The position numbers and the translations under genes are program-made. The notes under the pieces were generated by a model, which was given only the letters and a program-made list of their open reading frames with translations, was not told the origin of the DNA and ran no database searches. Source: Erythrobacter sp. 3-20A1M (lineage in GTDB: Bacteria; Pseudomonadota; Alphaproteobacteria; Sphingomonadales; Sphingomonadaceae). From it: a DNA stretch of 64,000 bases. Below, one piece after another: positions 36,300-44,256 of the stretch; position 1 is the stretch's first letter, and every line of letters begins with the position of its first letter. The DNA lies in NCBI RefSeq assembly GCF_018636735.1, contig NZ_CP045200.1:1860001-1924000 (forward strand), read 5' to 3'.

Positions 36300-37825
36300 G
36301 CCGACATCGCGCTCTCGATCCCTTCGGCAAGGCCAAGCTTGCCGGAAACCGGAGCGAAGAGGCGGACAGCAGCTTCACCGAGCGCGCCGAGCGCGCGCTT
36401 CGGCTTTTCGAAATCGGCCTTGGCATTGCCCGAAAGGAACGTGCGATGGATGGCGATCGGCCCCTCGTCGAGGCTGACCGCCGCGATCATGGCGGTCAAA
36501 AAGCGAGTGCGTCCCTTCGGACCAAGCGGCGTTCGTGGATGGAAGCGCAGCGCCTGCGATGCAGCGAGGATGCCGCGGCTCTCAAGGTATGCCTTTGCCG
36601 GACTGGCACGCAGTGGCTGTGCATCGCGCCAGATCCGTAGCGCCGCCGCCGAGGGTTTGCGCGTGCTGGCCGGCTCGGGAAGGTCAGCAGTCGTAGACCC
36701 AGAGAAAAGCGAGATCGCGTCGAAGCCTTCAACATTGCTGTCGCCATGTGCCAAGGCACGCTCAATCGCATCAGGATTCCAAAGGCCCGACTCGTTCAGG
36801 AATGTCGATGCTGTCGCCCGGAGTCCATGAGCGGTGACTTCTTCCTTCGAGTATCCCATGCGACGGAATGCGGCATTGAGCGTGTTTTCACTCATGGGAC
36901 GCTTGGAGCTGCGCGCAGACGGGAAAACATATCCTTCGCGGCCGAGCATCTCGGCCAGATCAGTGAGATAGCCTCTAACCTGCTTGGAAAGCGGGACGGC
37001 ATGCGCTCGGCGCGCTTTCATTTTACCGGCAGGGATCTTCCAGACCCCATCGACGAGGTCGATCTCATGCCATTCGGCGTGCCGGAGTTCGCCGGGGCGC
37101 ACAAACACGTGCGGCGCGATCTGCAAAGCCAACTTCGTCACCATGTAGCCAGTGAAGTCGTCGATGGCGCGGAGCAACCCGCCTAGCTCGGTGGGCTCGA
37201 GAATTGCTGCATAATGCTTGGCTCGCGGCGTTACGAGTGCACCCTTCAGCATACTGGTCGGATCGGATTTGCAACGGGTCGTTGCGACACCATAGCGAAA
37301 CACGCGGCCTGCGAACGAGCGGCATTTCTTCGCAGTCTCGTGCTTACCCGTGGCTTCTAGTCGTTTAAGAGGAGCCAGGACTTCGAACGGCTCGATCTCG
37401 TTGATGGGTCGGTTCCCGATGGCAGGCGCAAGCTTGTCTAGGAAATAATTGGCCTTGACGATCGTGCCATCGGCACGGCCATTCTGGACCATCATCTGTT
37501 CAATATACTCACGTGCAACTGCCTCGAACGTCTGCGCAGAAAGGAACTCGGCGCGGATTTTCCGCTTCCGCTTCTCAAAGGCCGGGTCGCCGCCAGAGGC
37601 AACAGCTCGTCGTGCCTCGTAGGCTGCGTCTCGCGCTTGCTTGAGGCTGATTTCGGGATAGCTGCCGATGCAGAGCTTCTTTTGCGCACCGCCGATCCGG
37701 TATCGGAATCGCCAAAGCTTGCCGCCGGTCGGCGTGACCTCAACATACAGGCCACGCTCATCCGTTACCTTGTACGGCTTATCCTTGGGCTTGAGTGCGC
37801 GGAGGCGAGTATCTGTCAGAGGCAT
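36212..37825 (-). CDS. int: Chimeric ORF: P4-type integrase fused in frame to a toprim-domain protein
   Basis: One open frame of 537 codons made of two genes. Residues 1-365 are a P4-type tyrosine recombinase, about two thirds identical by eye to the one at 32433. It has FVRPGELRHAEWHEID with the first catalytic arginine, HAVPLS, and the HGLR box (TAHGLRATASTFLNESG). It breaks off at RALAHGDSNV, just before the catalytic tyrosine. From about residue 366 (position 36730) it continues as a toprim-family protein. The last 20 residues are read through the traH stub. Neither half looks functional. Confidence 0.85.
   Translation of the reverse strand: MPLTDTRLRALKPKDKPYKVTDERGLYVEVTPTGGKLWRFRYRIGGAQKKLCIGSYPEISLKQARDAAYEARRAVASGGDPAFEKRKRKIRAEFLSAQTFEAVAREYIEQMMVQNGRADGTIVKANYFLDKLAPAIGNRPINEIEPFEVLAPLKRLEATGKHETAKKCRSFAGRVFRYGVATTRCKSDPTSMLKGALVTPRAKHYAAILEPTELGGLLRAIDDFTGYMVTKLALQIAPHVFVRPGELRHAEWHEIDLVDGVWKIPAGKMKARRAHAVPLSKQVRGYLTDLAEMLGREGYVFPSARSSKRPMSENTLNAAFRRMGYSKEEVTAHGLRATASTFLNESGLWNPDAIERALAHGDSNVEGFDAISLFSGSTTADLPEPASTRKPSAAALRIWRDAQPLRASPAKAYLESRGILAASQALRFHPRTPLGPKGRTRFLTAMIAAVSLDEGPIAIHRTFLSGNAKADFEKPKRALGALGEAAVRLFAPVSGKLGLAEGIESAMSAYALTGIPAWRLAMLVVFCGKRVQTLPRL
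36273..36730 (-). pseudogene. Toprim-domain (DUF7146-like) protein, internal fragment
   Basis: The C-terminal part of the chimeric frame: AKAYLESRGILAASQALRFH, then TAMIAAVSLDEGPIAIHRTF, KPKRALGALGEAAVRLF, and GLAEGIESAMSAYALTGIPA. The EGIESAMSA segment is the start of a toprim domain; the DxD part is lost at the traH junction. Full-length relatives are plasmid or ICE primase-like proteins. Confidence 0.78.
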
Positions 37826-37982
37826 GTGGGGGCCTTTTCATCTGGGCCTTTGCGAAACGGCCTCAAAAGGCCCACAAAAGTGTCTGGAACCCCCGAGAAC
37901 AGGCGGGACGATCCGGAACGATCCAAGGGCCAAATCCCTAGGATTTCTGCGGGTTTTATAGATTATTTGGGAGAACGTGAGA
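37826..37982 (-). other. Leader of the second integrase
   Basis: Non-coding sequence between the inverted att core and the second integrase start, equivalent in position to 32264-32432. It is not alignable by eye except for short GGCCCC-rich and CACAAAAGTG-like patches near the start codons. Confidence 0.4.
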
Positions 37983-38015
37983 AGAACAAATGGTGCCCAG
38001 AAGAGGACTCGAACC
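37983..38015 (-). repeat. Attachment-site core, inverted copy
   Basis: An exact 33-base copy, on the minus strand, of the tRNA-Leu 3' end and eight following bases (32231-32263). Only the 3' part of the tRNA is present, so this is not a second tRNA gene. The second integrase starts 158 bases downstream on the same strand. Confidence 0.92.
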
Positions 38016-38218
38016 GCTCTCAGAATGTCGCAAAACTGCGAGAATCTTGACCTTGGTTACTTAAGTGAGGCCCCCGTCGGTGCCCCCAGATTGCATTTTT
38101 ACCAGAGGATTTGGGTCCCATCCTCGAAAAAATCTAATGATTTCAATGCCCGTTCTTTACAGCAAATTTACGGGAAAGACCAGCCATTTTGCCCCAACCG
38201 AGTGACTGAATTCAGGAG
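38016..38218. other. Intergenic DNA beyond the inverted att copy
   Basis: About 200 bases of lower-GC sequence with no gene seen. AGTGAGGCCCCC here also occurs just before the first integrase start (32422-32433), suggesting leftover element-end sequence. Confidence 0.4.
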
Positions 38219-39199
38219 CTATCCGCGCGCCTTCGCCCACTCCTCCCAATAGGGCACTAGCTCATCAGGCAGGCTTTCCACAAACTCGTGGCCAAACGAA
38301 TAATGAGGCATCGCCTCGGCAACCGCGTCGAGCAGTGCCGCTCCCTGCACCGTGTCCTTGCGCCGCTTGAGCGGGTTCCGCTTTGCCTGAGCACCCAACC
38401 AGAGTTTGTGGAGCGCGAACCAGCGAGGGTCAGGTGCCACGATACGTGCCGGGCTGCCATCACGGCACGGGACGACCTGGTCTACCCGCCGACCGGGCAA
38501 GAGCCATTCCTGTTCGGGTAGAGGAACAGGTCGTGGCCTATCCTTTCCGGCGAGCGTTTCGACACGCGATGGAGCGACCAGCAATTCGACTTCATAGGCT
38601 TTCGCGTTGCGCGCCTGAAATTCCCGTTCGGTATTGATCGTGAAAGTCGGATCAACCGCTTTGAGCATGTCCCAAAGCTGCGTTCCGTCTTCCGGTTCGT
38701 CAGCCGTCCAAGCGAGATCGAAGTCCTCTGTTTCGTCCGGCACATCGCGAAACGTGCCTGCCGCTTCGATGGCATAGGCTGCCATTGCGTTGGTGCCGAC
38801 AACAAGCAGGTGACTACCGAGAAGCGACCGTCTGTCCGCCTCACGGAGAATGGGTCCGGCGTCCGCTGAAAGCATCGGCAAGCGCAGTGCGCGAGCAATC
38901 CGGCTGCTCTCATTAAGAGCATCCCGTGCGCCGTCGCGGCGCTCCTTCAAGGAAGCTTTTGCAGCCTTGTAATCCTCAAACTGGACTTCCTTTTCGTCGT
39001 CCCACGCGCCGAGACTTTTGCCGTTTCCTACGCGATCAAAAACCTCATAGAGGTACTCGTACTCTCCGATCTTCTTGCGCTTCAGGTCGTACGGCATCGC
39101 GAAGAGTTCGCGCTCGGCTTCGATCCACACATCGTAGCGCTGGCGCATGTTGATGAGCGCTCGTTCCTGCTCAGCGGAGAAGGGTTGGATGATGGCCAT
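38219..39199 (-). CDS. GSU2403-family nucleotidyltransferase-fold protein
   Basis: A 326-residue protein. An N-terminal helical region of about 110 residues precedes a nucleotidyltransferase-like core: LLVVGTNAMAAYAIEAAGTF resembles the GS motif strand-helix, and ETEDFDLAW carries the acidic metal-binding pair. PDPRWFALHKLWLGAQAKRN follows, as in AbiEii-type enzymes. Relatives are scattered in accessory DNA and may be toxins or defence factors, but no activity is proven. It is divergent from a small gene, with repeated GGGATAAA elements between them. Confidence 0.75.
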   Translation of the reverse strand: MAIIQPFSAEQERALINMRQRYDVWIEAERELFAMPYDLKRKKIGEYEYLYEVFDRVGNGKSLGAWDDEKEVQFEDYKAAKASLKERRDGARDALNESSRIARALRLPMLSADAGPILREADRRSLLGSHLLVVGTNAMAAYAIEAAGTFRDVPDETEDFDLAWTADEPEDGTQLWDMLKAVDPTFTINTEREFQARNAKAYEVELLVAPSRVETLAGKDRPRPVPLPEQEWLLPGRRVDQVVPCRDGSPARIVAPDPRWFALHKLWLGAQAKRNPLKRRKDTVQGAALLDAVAEAMPHYSFGHEFVESLPDELVPYWEEWAKARG

Positions 39200-39207
39200 A
39201 CGCGAGT

Positions 39208-39326
39208 TTTATCCCGCAAATCTCCAATTTTCAATAAACGCGGGATAAATGCCCTTTGGAACCACACTTCATGGACCATCCTTGCCTTGACGGTCCAACC
39301 GGATGCATCTTCCTTTATGGGATAAA
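39208..39326. promoter_or_regulatory. Candidate operator between the nucleotidyltransferase and the 87-residue ORF
   Basis: TTTATCCCGC at 39208-39217 and its exact inverse GCGGGATAAA at 39240-39249 form a perfect 10-bp inverted repeat with 22 bases between. TTTATGGGATAAA, itself nearly palindromic, recurs at 39314-39326. The first lies 9 bases from the minus-strand start codon, the last 17 bases from the plus-strand start. A shared autoregulatory operator is likely. Confidence 0.55.
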
Positions 39327-39342
39327 TTGGGTGAGAGTTGCG

Positions 39343-39606
39343 ATGAGCAAACTAACTGCACAGGTGTTGGCAGCGGTGAACGGTCCCTATCGGACCAAGC
39401 AATCCGCTCAGCAGCTCGCAGCGCTTATCGCAGACCCTTCAAGCGCGCACGCACACAATGCCGCTGCTTTCGCTTTCTTCTCAGAGATTGCACCGGCGGT
39501 CCAGTTGGCCTTCATCGCAGAAATGAATGTCGATGAGGCCAAGGCGAAAGCAGTCGCTCGTCAATTTTCGGACTTGGCCGGATACCCTCTGCATCTCGCA
39601 CCTTAA
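39343..39606 (+). CDS. Hypothetical protein divergent from the nucleotidyltransferase
   Basis: An 87-residue helical protein, MSKLTAQVLAAVNGPYRTKQ onwards, ending SDLAGYPLHLAP. It has no recognised domain. The ATG at 39343 follows GGGTGAGAG, a good ribosome-binding site, whereas the longer frame from 39256 has none. Alanine-rich helices and the shared, repeat-bearing control region suggest it may be functionally tied to the nucleotidyltransferase, perhaps as its control partner (speculative). Confidence 0.55.
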   Translation: MSKLTAQVLAAVNGPYRTKQSAQQLAALIADPSSAHAHNAAAFAFFSEIAPAVQLAFIAEMNVDEAKAKAVARQFSDLAGYPLHLAP

Positions 39607-39632
39607 AGGACAAGAACAGCTGAATTCGGGGT

Positions 39633-39860
39633 TCACCCGCACCCAACATCAGTCCACTCAAGAACCAGCTTGTCACCCTTCACACGGGGCAAGGCCCTGC
39701 GTGGAATGAGCTTCCCGCGCACTTCGAAGTCAGATGTAATCTTGACCAGAAATACCATGCTGAAGTTCCGTTTCAGGTTCAGCGTGACCCGGTCATTGCT
39801 CTTGAATGGCGTGATTGTCTTGACCTCGACCAGGTCATTGCCGAGCCGTCCGTCAGACCC
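39633..39860 (-). pseudogene. 3' fragment of an unrecognised gene
   Basis: The last 75 or so codons of the frame that also covers traF encode LGNDLVEVKTITPFKSNDRV and FEVRGKLIPRRALPRVKGDK, a compact beta-rich end unlike any TraF or TraW sequence. Just before it, the true traF stop (39871-39873) overlaps a GTG (GTGAGCAAG) that would start the next tra gene. That gene is lost within about ten codons, so the tra operon ends at a deletion junction near 39855. Confidence 0.6.
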
Positions 39861-39870
39861 TTGAGCTTGC

Positions 39871-40391
39871 TCACAGGATCGCCCTCCCGCTGCCCAGGAT
39901 CTGGCCGCGGCAGACGAAGCCGATCTCGGCGTAGCGGCTGTCGAGGCCGCGCTGATGGCTGGTCCCGGTGTAGAAGCAGCCGTCGGGGATCGGGCCTTCG
40001 GGGCCCTTGTGAAGCGCAATGCGAGACGGGTCTCATCGAGCCGCGCGGCGATCTTGCGGCCGTTGATGAAGACCTCGTGGCCACGGTGGCTCACGACATC
40101 GCCCGGCACGCCCAACACCCGCTTGCCGAAGAGCTGCGCGCCTTCTCCGAAATGCGCTTCGACGAGTCTGCTCGCCGGCGGCTCGAAGAAGATCAGGCTG
40201 CCGCGCTCGATCCGCGCATGCTTGTCGAGCCAGAAGGCCCAGTTGGGCAGGCTCGGGCTGGCATTGATGAGGAAGGCATGGTCTTTCGCGAAGGCGTCGA
40301 CCGCGCCCCATCCAAGTGGCAGCAGCACCAGACCGGTCAGGACGAGCGGTCGTTTGAGCGTGCGGACAAAACGAGAGGCAAAGCGCGTCAC
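39871..40391 (-). pseudogene. traF: Conjugative transfer signal peptidase TraF (S26 family), frameshifted
   Basis: An S26-type peptidase that processes transfer proteins. The N-terminal 120 residues are normal: a membrane helix (LVLTGLVLLPLGWGAVDAF), the serine region INASPSLPNWAF, and the lysine region FGKRVLGVPGDVV. Near 40013-40021 the frame changes: after DETRL the expected GPEGPIPDGCFYTGTSHQRG and LDSRYAEIGFVCRGQILGSG lie in the next frame and end at 39871. One missing G in GCATTGCGC would explain it. In the given frame, translation runs on to 39633 into foreign sequence. Its start overlaps trbI by four bases. Confidence 0.82.
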
Positions 40392-40774
40392 TGGCCGCCT
40401 CCCTGCCCAAGCTGGCGAGCGATCCGCACGCGCAGTTCATCGGTAGCATCGGGGGCATCGCCCGCGAGCACTGCTTCGCCGACCAGCACCACGCGGCCAT
40501 CGGCCCCCATTTCCGCAACAGCGCGCTGGGACGCCTGAAGGAAGGCGAGCACGCGCGCCTGGCTGGCTTCGGGATCCTGTGCTCCACGCGCTTCGGCATC
40601 GACGAAACCCGCGATGGTCTCGGCAAGCCGGACAGTGACGATCTGCTGGCGCGGCTCGGACAGTTCGCGGCTGACCCAGGCTGCCCAGAGTAATGCGACC
40701 ACGAGCGCGAGCACGCCGAGAATTCTCAGCAACAGCGGGCGATTGAAGGATGGTAGTCTGCGCGTCTCAGTCAC
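40388..40774 (-). CDS. trbI: Type-F conjugative transfer protein TrbI
   Basis: A 128-residue membrane protein. One helix (ILGVLALVVALLWAAWVSRE) is followed by a periplasmic part with IVTVRLAETIAGFVDAEARG, typical of F-type TrbI, which affects pilus retraction. I chose the GTG at 40774, which overlaps the upstream stop by eight bases; an ATG 14 codons earlier is also in frame. The order traC, small gene, trbI, traF is that of F-type operons in sphingomonads. Confidence 0.8.
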   Translation of the reverse strand: MTETRRLPSFNRPLLLRILGVLALVVALLWAAWVSRELSEPRQQIVTVRLAETIAGFVDAEARGAQDPEASQARVLAFLQASQRAVAEMGADGRVVLVGEAVLAGDAPDATDELRVRIARQLGQGGGQ

Positions 40775-41147
40775 GTTTAGCCTCCCGGGCCGGATGGTTG
40801 TCGAGATCGGCCGCAAGCCGCCTCAGGAAGCGGGGCATGCGAAACAGCGTCACAGCGCCAGCGAGGGCGAGGAAGCAGCCCTTGAGGTCCTGGCTGAACA
40901 GGCTGCGGCGCAGCCCGTCGGCTTCGAGATATCGGTCCGACAGATTGGCGAGCTGGGTGAAGAGGCCGCCAAGGTCCCAGCCCGCAACGAACAGGAACAG
41001 CGCGAGCGGCAATCCCAGCACGATCAGCAGTGAAGTCGCGGCAAAGCGCGCGGTCTCGATGAGGACGAAACAGCTCCCTTGCAGGAACGGCAGCAGGCTG
41101 CGGAGATTGGCCGGAGGGGTCCGGTCGACGAGATGCGAGACCATCAT
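40767..41147 (-). CDS. Hypothetical membrane protein of the tra operon
   Basis: A 126-residue protein with two hydrophobic segments (FVLIETARFAATSLLIVLGL then PLALFLFVAG, and CFLALAGAVTLFRM) and a basic C-terminus. The start overlaps the traC stop (ATGA) and the end overlaps the trbI start, so it is a regular member of the operon. I cannot assign a function. Confidence 0.68.
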   Translation of the reverse strand: MMVSHLVDRTPPANLRSLLPFLQGSCFVLIETARFAATSLLIVLGLPLALFLFVAGWDLGGLFTQLANLSDRYLEADGLRRSLFSQDLKGCFLALAGAVTLFRMPRFLRRLAADLDNHPAREAKRD

Positions 41148-43687
41148 TGTCCGCCTCCCGCCACGATCCGGATGGCATCGGCGAGGCTGTGCCCGCGCCG
41201 CTCGCAGTCCTGGATCGCCGCATAGGTGTCGGGATCGGAGGAGTAGATCGTCGCCGAGAAGGGATCGAGCACGAGCCGACCGACCGCCTCGGTCTCGGGG
41301 CCTTTGATGAAGACCTCGCTGTACTCGGTCCCCGAACGCTTGAGGCTGCGGATCAGCGTCTCGGTGCGGTCGTCCATGTCGAGCCGCGCGTTCGCCCTGA
41401 AATCGGCGATCGTCTCGGCCTTCTGCTGAAGTACCAGCATCCAGTCGCTATTCTCGAGCGCGGCGCGCGCGCCGTCGGACTTGTAATAATCATTGAGGGA
41501 CTGGGTCGCGGTGGCGAGCGCGCCGCCGTACTTGCGGGCAGTGCGGGCATAGGTTTCGACGAACTCGCCCATCGACCCGCCCTTGAGCATGGCCCAGGCC
41601 TCGTCGATCAGCAGCAGCTTCTTGGTTGCTCGCGACGAGCGGGTCATCGCCTGGCTGGTCATGAACATGATCGCCGAAAGGACGACGCTGCGCAGTTCCT
41701 CGCGGCTTGCGAGATCGCTCATCTCGAAGACGGTAAAATCATCGTCGAGCGCGAAGCTCGCCTTGCCTGCAAAGAACCCGCCGTAGCTGCCGCCGCGGCA
41801 GAAGGGCGCGATCGCGGTGGCGAGATCGCGGCCCGCCTCGCTTTCCGATCCATGGAGCGCATGCGCGACATCGTCGACCGATGCGCCGCTGCCGAGTGCC
41901 TCCCAGGTCGCGGTCACGGCCCGATCGATGAGCCCGCGCTCGGTATCGCTCGGCGCGGTGCCGGGACGCGCCATCTGGCCAATGATTGCCTTGATCATGG
42001 CGAAGCAGTCGAGGCGGTAGTCCTCGTCTTCGTGTGCGCGGGCATCGTCGACCATCGAGAAGGGGTTCAGGGAAAAGCCCGAGGCGAGCGTGAACTCAAC
42101 GAAGCGTCCGCCCTGCAGTTTGACCGAATGCTCGAAGCTGCGGCCGTCGTCGATCACCACGACCTTGGCACCGGCGCCGCGCAGGGCGGCGCAGAGTTCC
42201 TGCAGCAGCACCGACTTGCCCGAACCCGACTTGCCGCAGATCGCGATATTGTGGTTGCCGGCACCGTTCTCGAATGGCGACCACCAGAAGGGCTGGCCGC
42301 GGCGGCCAACGAGCAGGAGGTGCGGGATTACGCCGCCGAGATATTCGCCCTGCATCGGCGCGATATGTGCCGCTGTCGTCGAGAGCATGGTCTTGAGACG
42401 CTTCAACCGCGCCATGTCGTCGGCGAGGCCATCGGCGAGGCACAGGGGAAAGGCAGCGACGAGGCCTTGGAGCTGGAGGAAGCGCTCGTCGGCAAGGTCC
42501 CAGCCCGCCGCCTTGTAGATCGCCTTGATGATGCGTTCATGCGCGTCGCCCTGGCCGAGCGGCGAGATGCTGGTGAGCCCGTAGAACAGCTTCACGAGCT
42601 TCTTGCCAGCCTGGAGTTCGGCCTGGACGTGGCGCCACTCGGCCGACTGTTCGGCAAGCTTGGGCAAGAAACGCGCGCTCTTGGTCTGGCTGAGACTGGT
42701 CGTGCGCATGAACTTGAAGCCCGCGCGCGCCGAAGCAGCTTCCTGGTCGGGGTAGACCAGGCACAGCATGGTTGCCGTCGGACAGGGGAAACGCAGCTTG
42801 TCGGTGAACATGTCGCCGATGAGCCGCGCGCATTCCCAAGGTGCCCAGCGCTCAGGGGTAGAGCGCACGGCATAGTGCCGCACATCGAAATGGTCGGGAT
42901 AGCATTCGCCGACTTCAGGATTGCCCTCCTCGTCGCGGCCCGTCTCGCGAAAGCGCTCGGTCCTGAGGATCAGGCGATCGTCGCCGACCTCGAGCTCGAT
43001 GTCGCGGCGGATGGCCTGGACGTCGAGCGTATCGTGCGGGTTCCACGCATGGATATCGGTCTCGTGCGCGGTGGTCGGCGAGGTCAGCTCGTCGATCAGC
43101 GCCAGCAATCCGCCCGGACGCAGCTCTTGCGTGTGGAGGCCGAGCGAATGGAGCATGCCCATCAGCCCTTCGCGGCATTCGGAGAGTTCCGCATCGGTCA
43201 CGCTTCCGGGCACCGGCACGCCGAGCGAGACGATCAGCCGGACGTTGCGCGCGTGGAAGGGCGCATGCGCCGAGCCCGAATTCCAGACGAGATCGTAAAG
43301 GCGTTTGGTGCGCGCCCTCGCGATCGCCTCGTAGATCCCGCCCTGCTCATAGCGCGGAGCGAACCAGGGGCCGACCACGCTGCCGATCCGCGGCGATGCA
43401 AAGTTTAGGACCTGGAGGCAGGCGCCCTGCGGCAGGCCTTCGGAGAAGAACTGCCCGAGGATCTCGCCGGTCCGTTCGTCGGCCCCGATCAGCGGGGTGA
43501 CTTCGAGCACGAAGCCCTTCGAGCGGGCGTTGCGGTAGAGCTTCGCCCCCTCGTCATAGACCCGGTAGGGCAGCCAGTCCGAGAGCATGTCGAGCCCGAA
43601 ATGCGCCTGCGGCTTTTCAGGACGGGCCGTGTCGGCAAACAGGCCCCGCGAGAGCGCGTCGCGCGCGGCAGAAAGGGATAGCGTCAC
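41144..43687 (-). CDS. traC: Type IV secretion system ATPase TraC (VirB4 family)
   Basis: The ATPase that powers pilus assembly, at the inner face of the cytoplasmic membrane. The 847 residues match F-type TraC. The N-terminal TraC domain begins MLSDWLPYRVYDEGAKLY. The Walker A is NIAICGKSGSGKSVLLQELC near residue 475, Walker B is KLLLIDEAWAMLKG near 690, and ATATQSLNDYY and NSDWMLVLQQKAETI follow. The gene is intact and its ends overlap traV and the next small gene by four bases each. Confidence 0.94.
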   Translation of the reverse strand: MTLSLSAARDALSRGLFADTARPEKPQAHFGLDMLSDWLPYRVYDEGAKLYRNARSKGFVLEVTPLIGADERTGEILGQFFSEGLPQGACLQVLNFASPRIGSVVGPWFAPRYEQGGIYEAIARARTKRLYDLVWNSGSAHAPFHARNVRLIVSLGVPVPGSVTDAELSECREGLMGMLHSLGLHTQELRPGGLLALIDELTSPTTAHETDIHAWNPHDTLDVQAIRRDIELEVGDDRLILRTERFRETGRDEEGNPEVGECYPDHFDVRHYAVRSTPERWAPWECARLIGDMFTDKLRFPCPTATMLCLVYPDQEAASARAGFKFMRTTSLSQTKSARFLPKLAEQSAEWRHVQAELQAGKKLVKLFYGLTSISPLGQGDAHERIIKAIYKAAGWDLADERFLQLQGLVAAFPLCLADGLADDMARLKRLKTMLSTTAAHIAPMQGEYLGGVIPHLLLVGRRGQPFWWSPFENGAGNHNIAICGKSGSGKSVLLQELCAALRGAGAKVVVIDDGRSFEHSVKLQGGRFVEFTLASGFSLNPFSMVDDARAHEDEDYRLDCFAMIKAIIGQMARPGTAPSDTERGLIDRAVTATWEALGSGASVDDVAHALHGSESEAGRDLATAIAPFCRGGSYGGFFAGKASFALDDDFTVFEMSDLASREELRSVVLSAIMFMTSQAMTRSSRATKKLLLIDEAWAMLKGGSMGEFVETYARTARKYGGALATATQSLNDYYKSDGARAALENSDWMLVLQQKAETIADFRANARLDMDDRTETLIRSLKRSGTEYSEVFIKGPETEAVGRLVLDPFSATIYSSDPDTYAAIQDCERRGHSLADAIRIVAGGGQ

Positions 43688-44256
43688 TGGCTCTCTCCTT
43701 CAGGTGTTTCAGGGTGGGGGACCGGCTCGCGGGGAGGGGAAAACGAGCCAGGTCCCCCGGGTTCCGGCGCGTCAGCGCCGGGCATCGCCGGAACGGGCTG
43801 CGAGGGGATAAACAGCTGTTCCGGCAATGTGTCTGTCGCTTGGAATTCAGGTGCGGGGTTGCCCTCGCGCGTCGCGGCAATGGTCGATGCCAGCGAGCGC
43901 AGGACTTCGCGGCGGCCCTGCGGGGCACGCCAGCCTGTCCCCGCCTGTTCGGGCAGCGTCAGGTGAACGACGCGCGCCTCATGGTCGCGGCCGGCCGCAT
44001 CGCGGTAGGGCGTCAACACGACCTGCAGGCGGCGGACCGCTTCTCCGGTCGGGGGCACTGTCCGATGTGCGTCTGACGTGGCAGCCTTCTCGATGCCGGT
44101 CGCCCCGGCATCGATCGCGGAGGTCGGCGCGCAGGTTCCTTCCGGAGCACGGCAGGCAAAGCTGCCTTTGACGTTGCCGCCGAGGCTGGCGCAGCCACTG
44201 GCCAAAAGGAGCGGCGCGGCGAGCACCACGGCGCGAAGGATAGGAAGCCGGCTCAT
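43684..44256 (-). CDS. traV: Conjugative transfer lipoprotein TraV
   Basis: An outer-membrane lipoprotein of 190 residues that joins TraK and TraB in the core complex. The signal (LRAVVLAAPLLLASGC) ends in a lipobox with Cys22, followed by ASLGGNVKGSFACRAPEGTC, whose two further cysteines are typical of TraV. The C-terminal half is proline-rich and low in complexity. The ATG at 44256 overlaps the dsbC stop by four bases; codons upstream lie in dsbC in another frame. Confidence 0.85.
   Translation of the reverse strand: MSRLPILRAVVLAAPLLLASGCASLGGNVKGSFACRAPEGTCAPTSAIDAGATGIEKAATSDAHRTVPPTGEAVRRLQVVLTPYRDAAGRDHEARVVHLTLPEQAGTGWRAPQGRREVLRSLASTIAATREGNPAPEFQATDTLPEQLFIPSQPVPAMPGADAPEPGGPGSFSPPREPVPHPETPEGESQ

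Noticed and set aside
37983-38015. A second tRNA-Leu gene on the minus strand
   Set aside because: Only the 3' 25 bases of the tRNA plus eight flanking bases are present; there is no acceptor 5' strand, D-arm or anticodon arm.
41147-43408. A 753-codon plus-strand frame opposite traC
   Set aside because: TraC carries Walker motifs and full-length homology; the opposite frame is Arg/Gly/Ala-rich shadow sequence.
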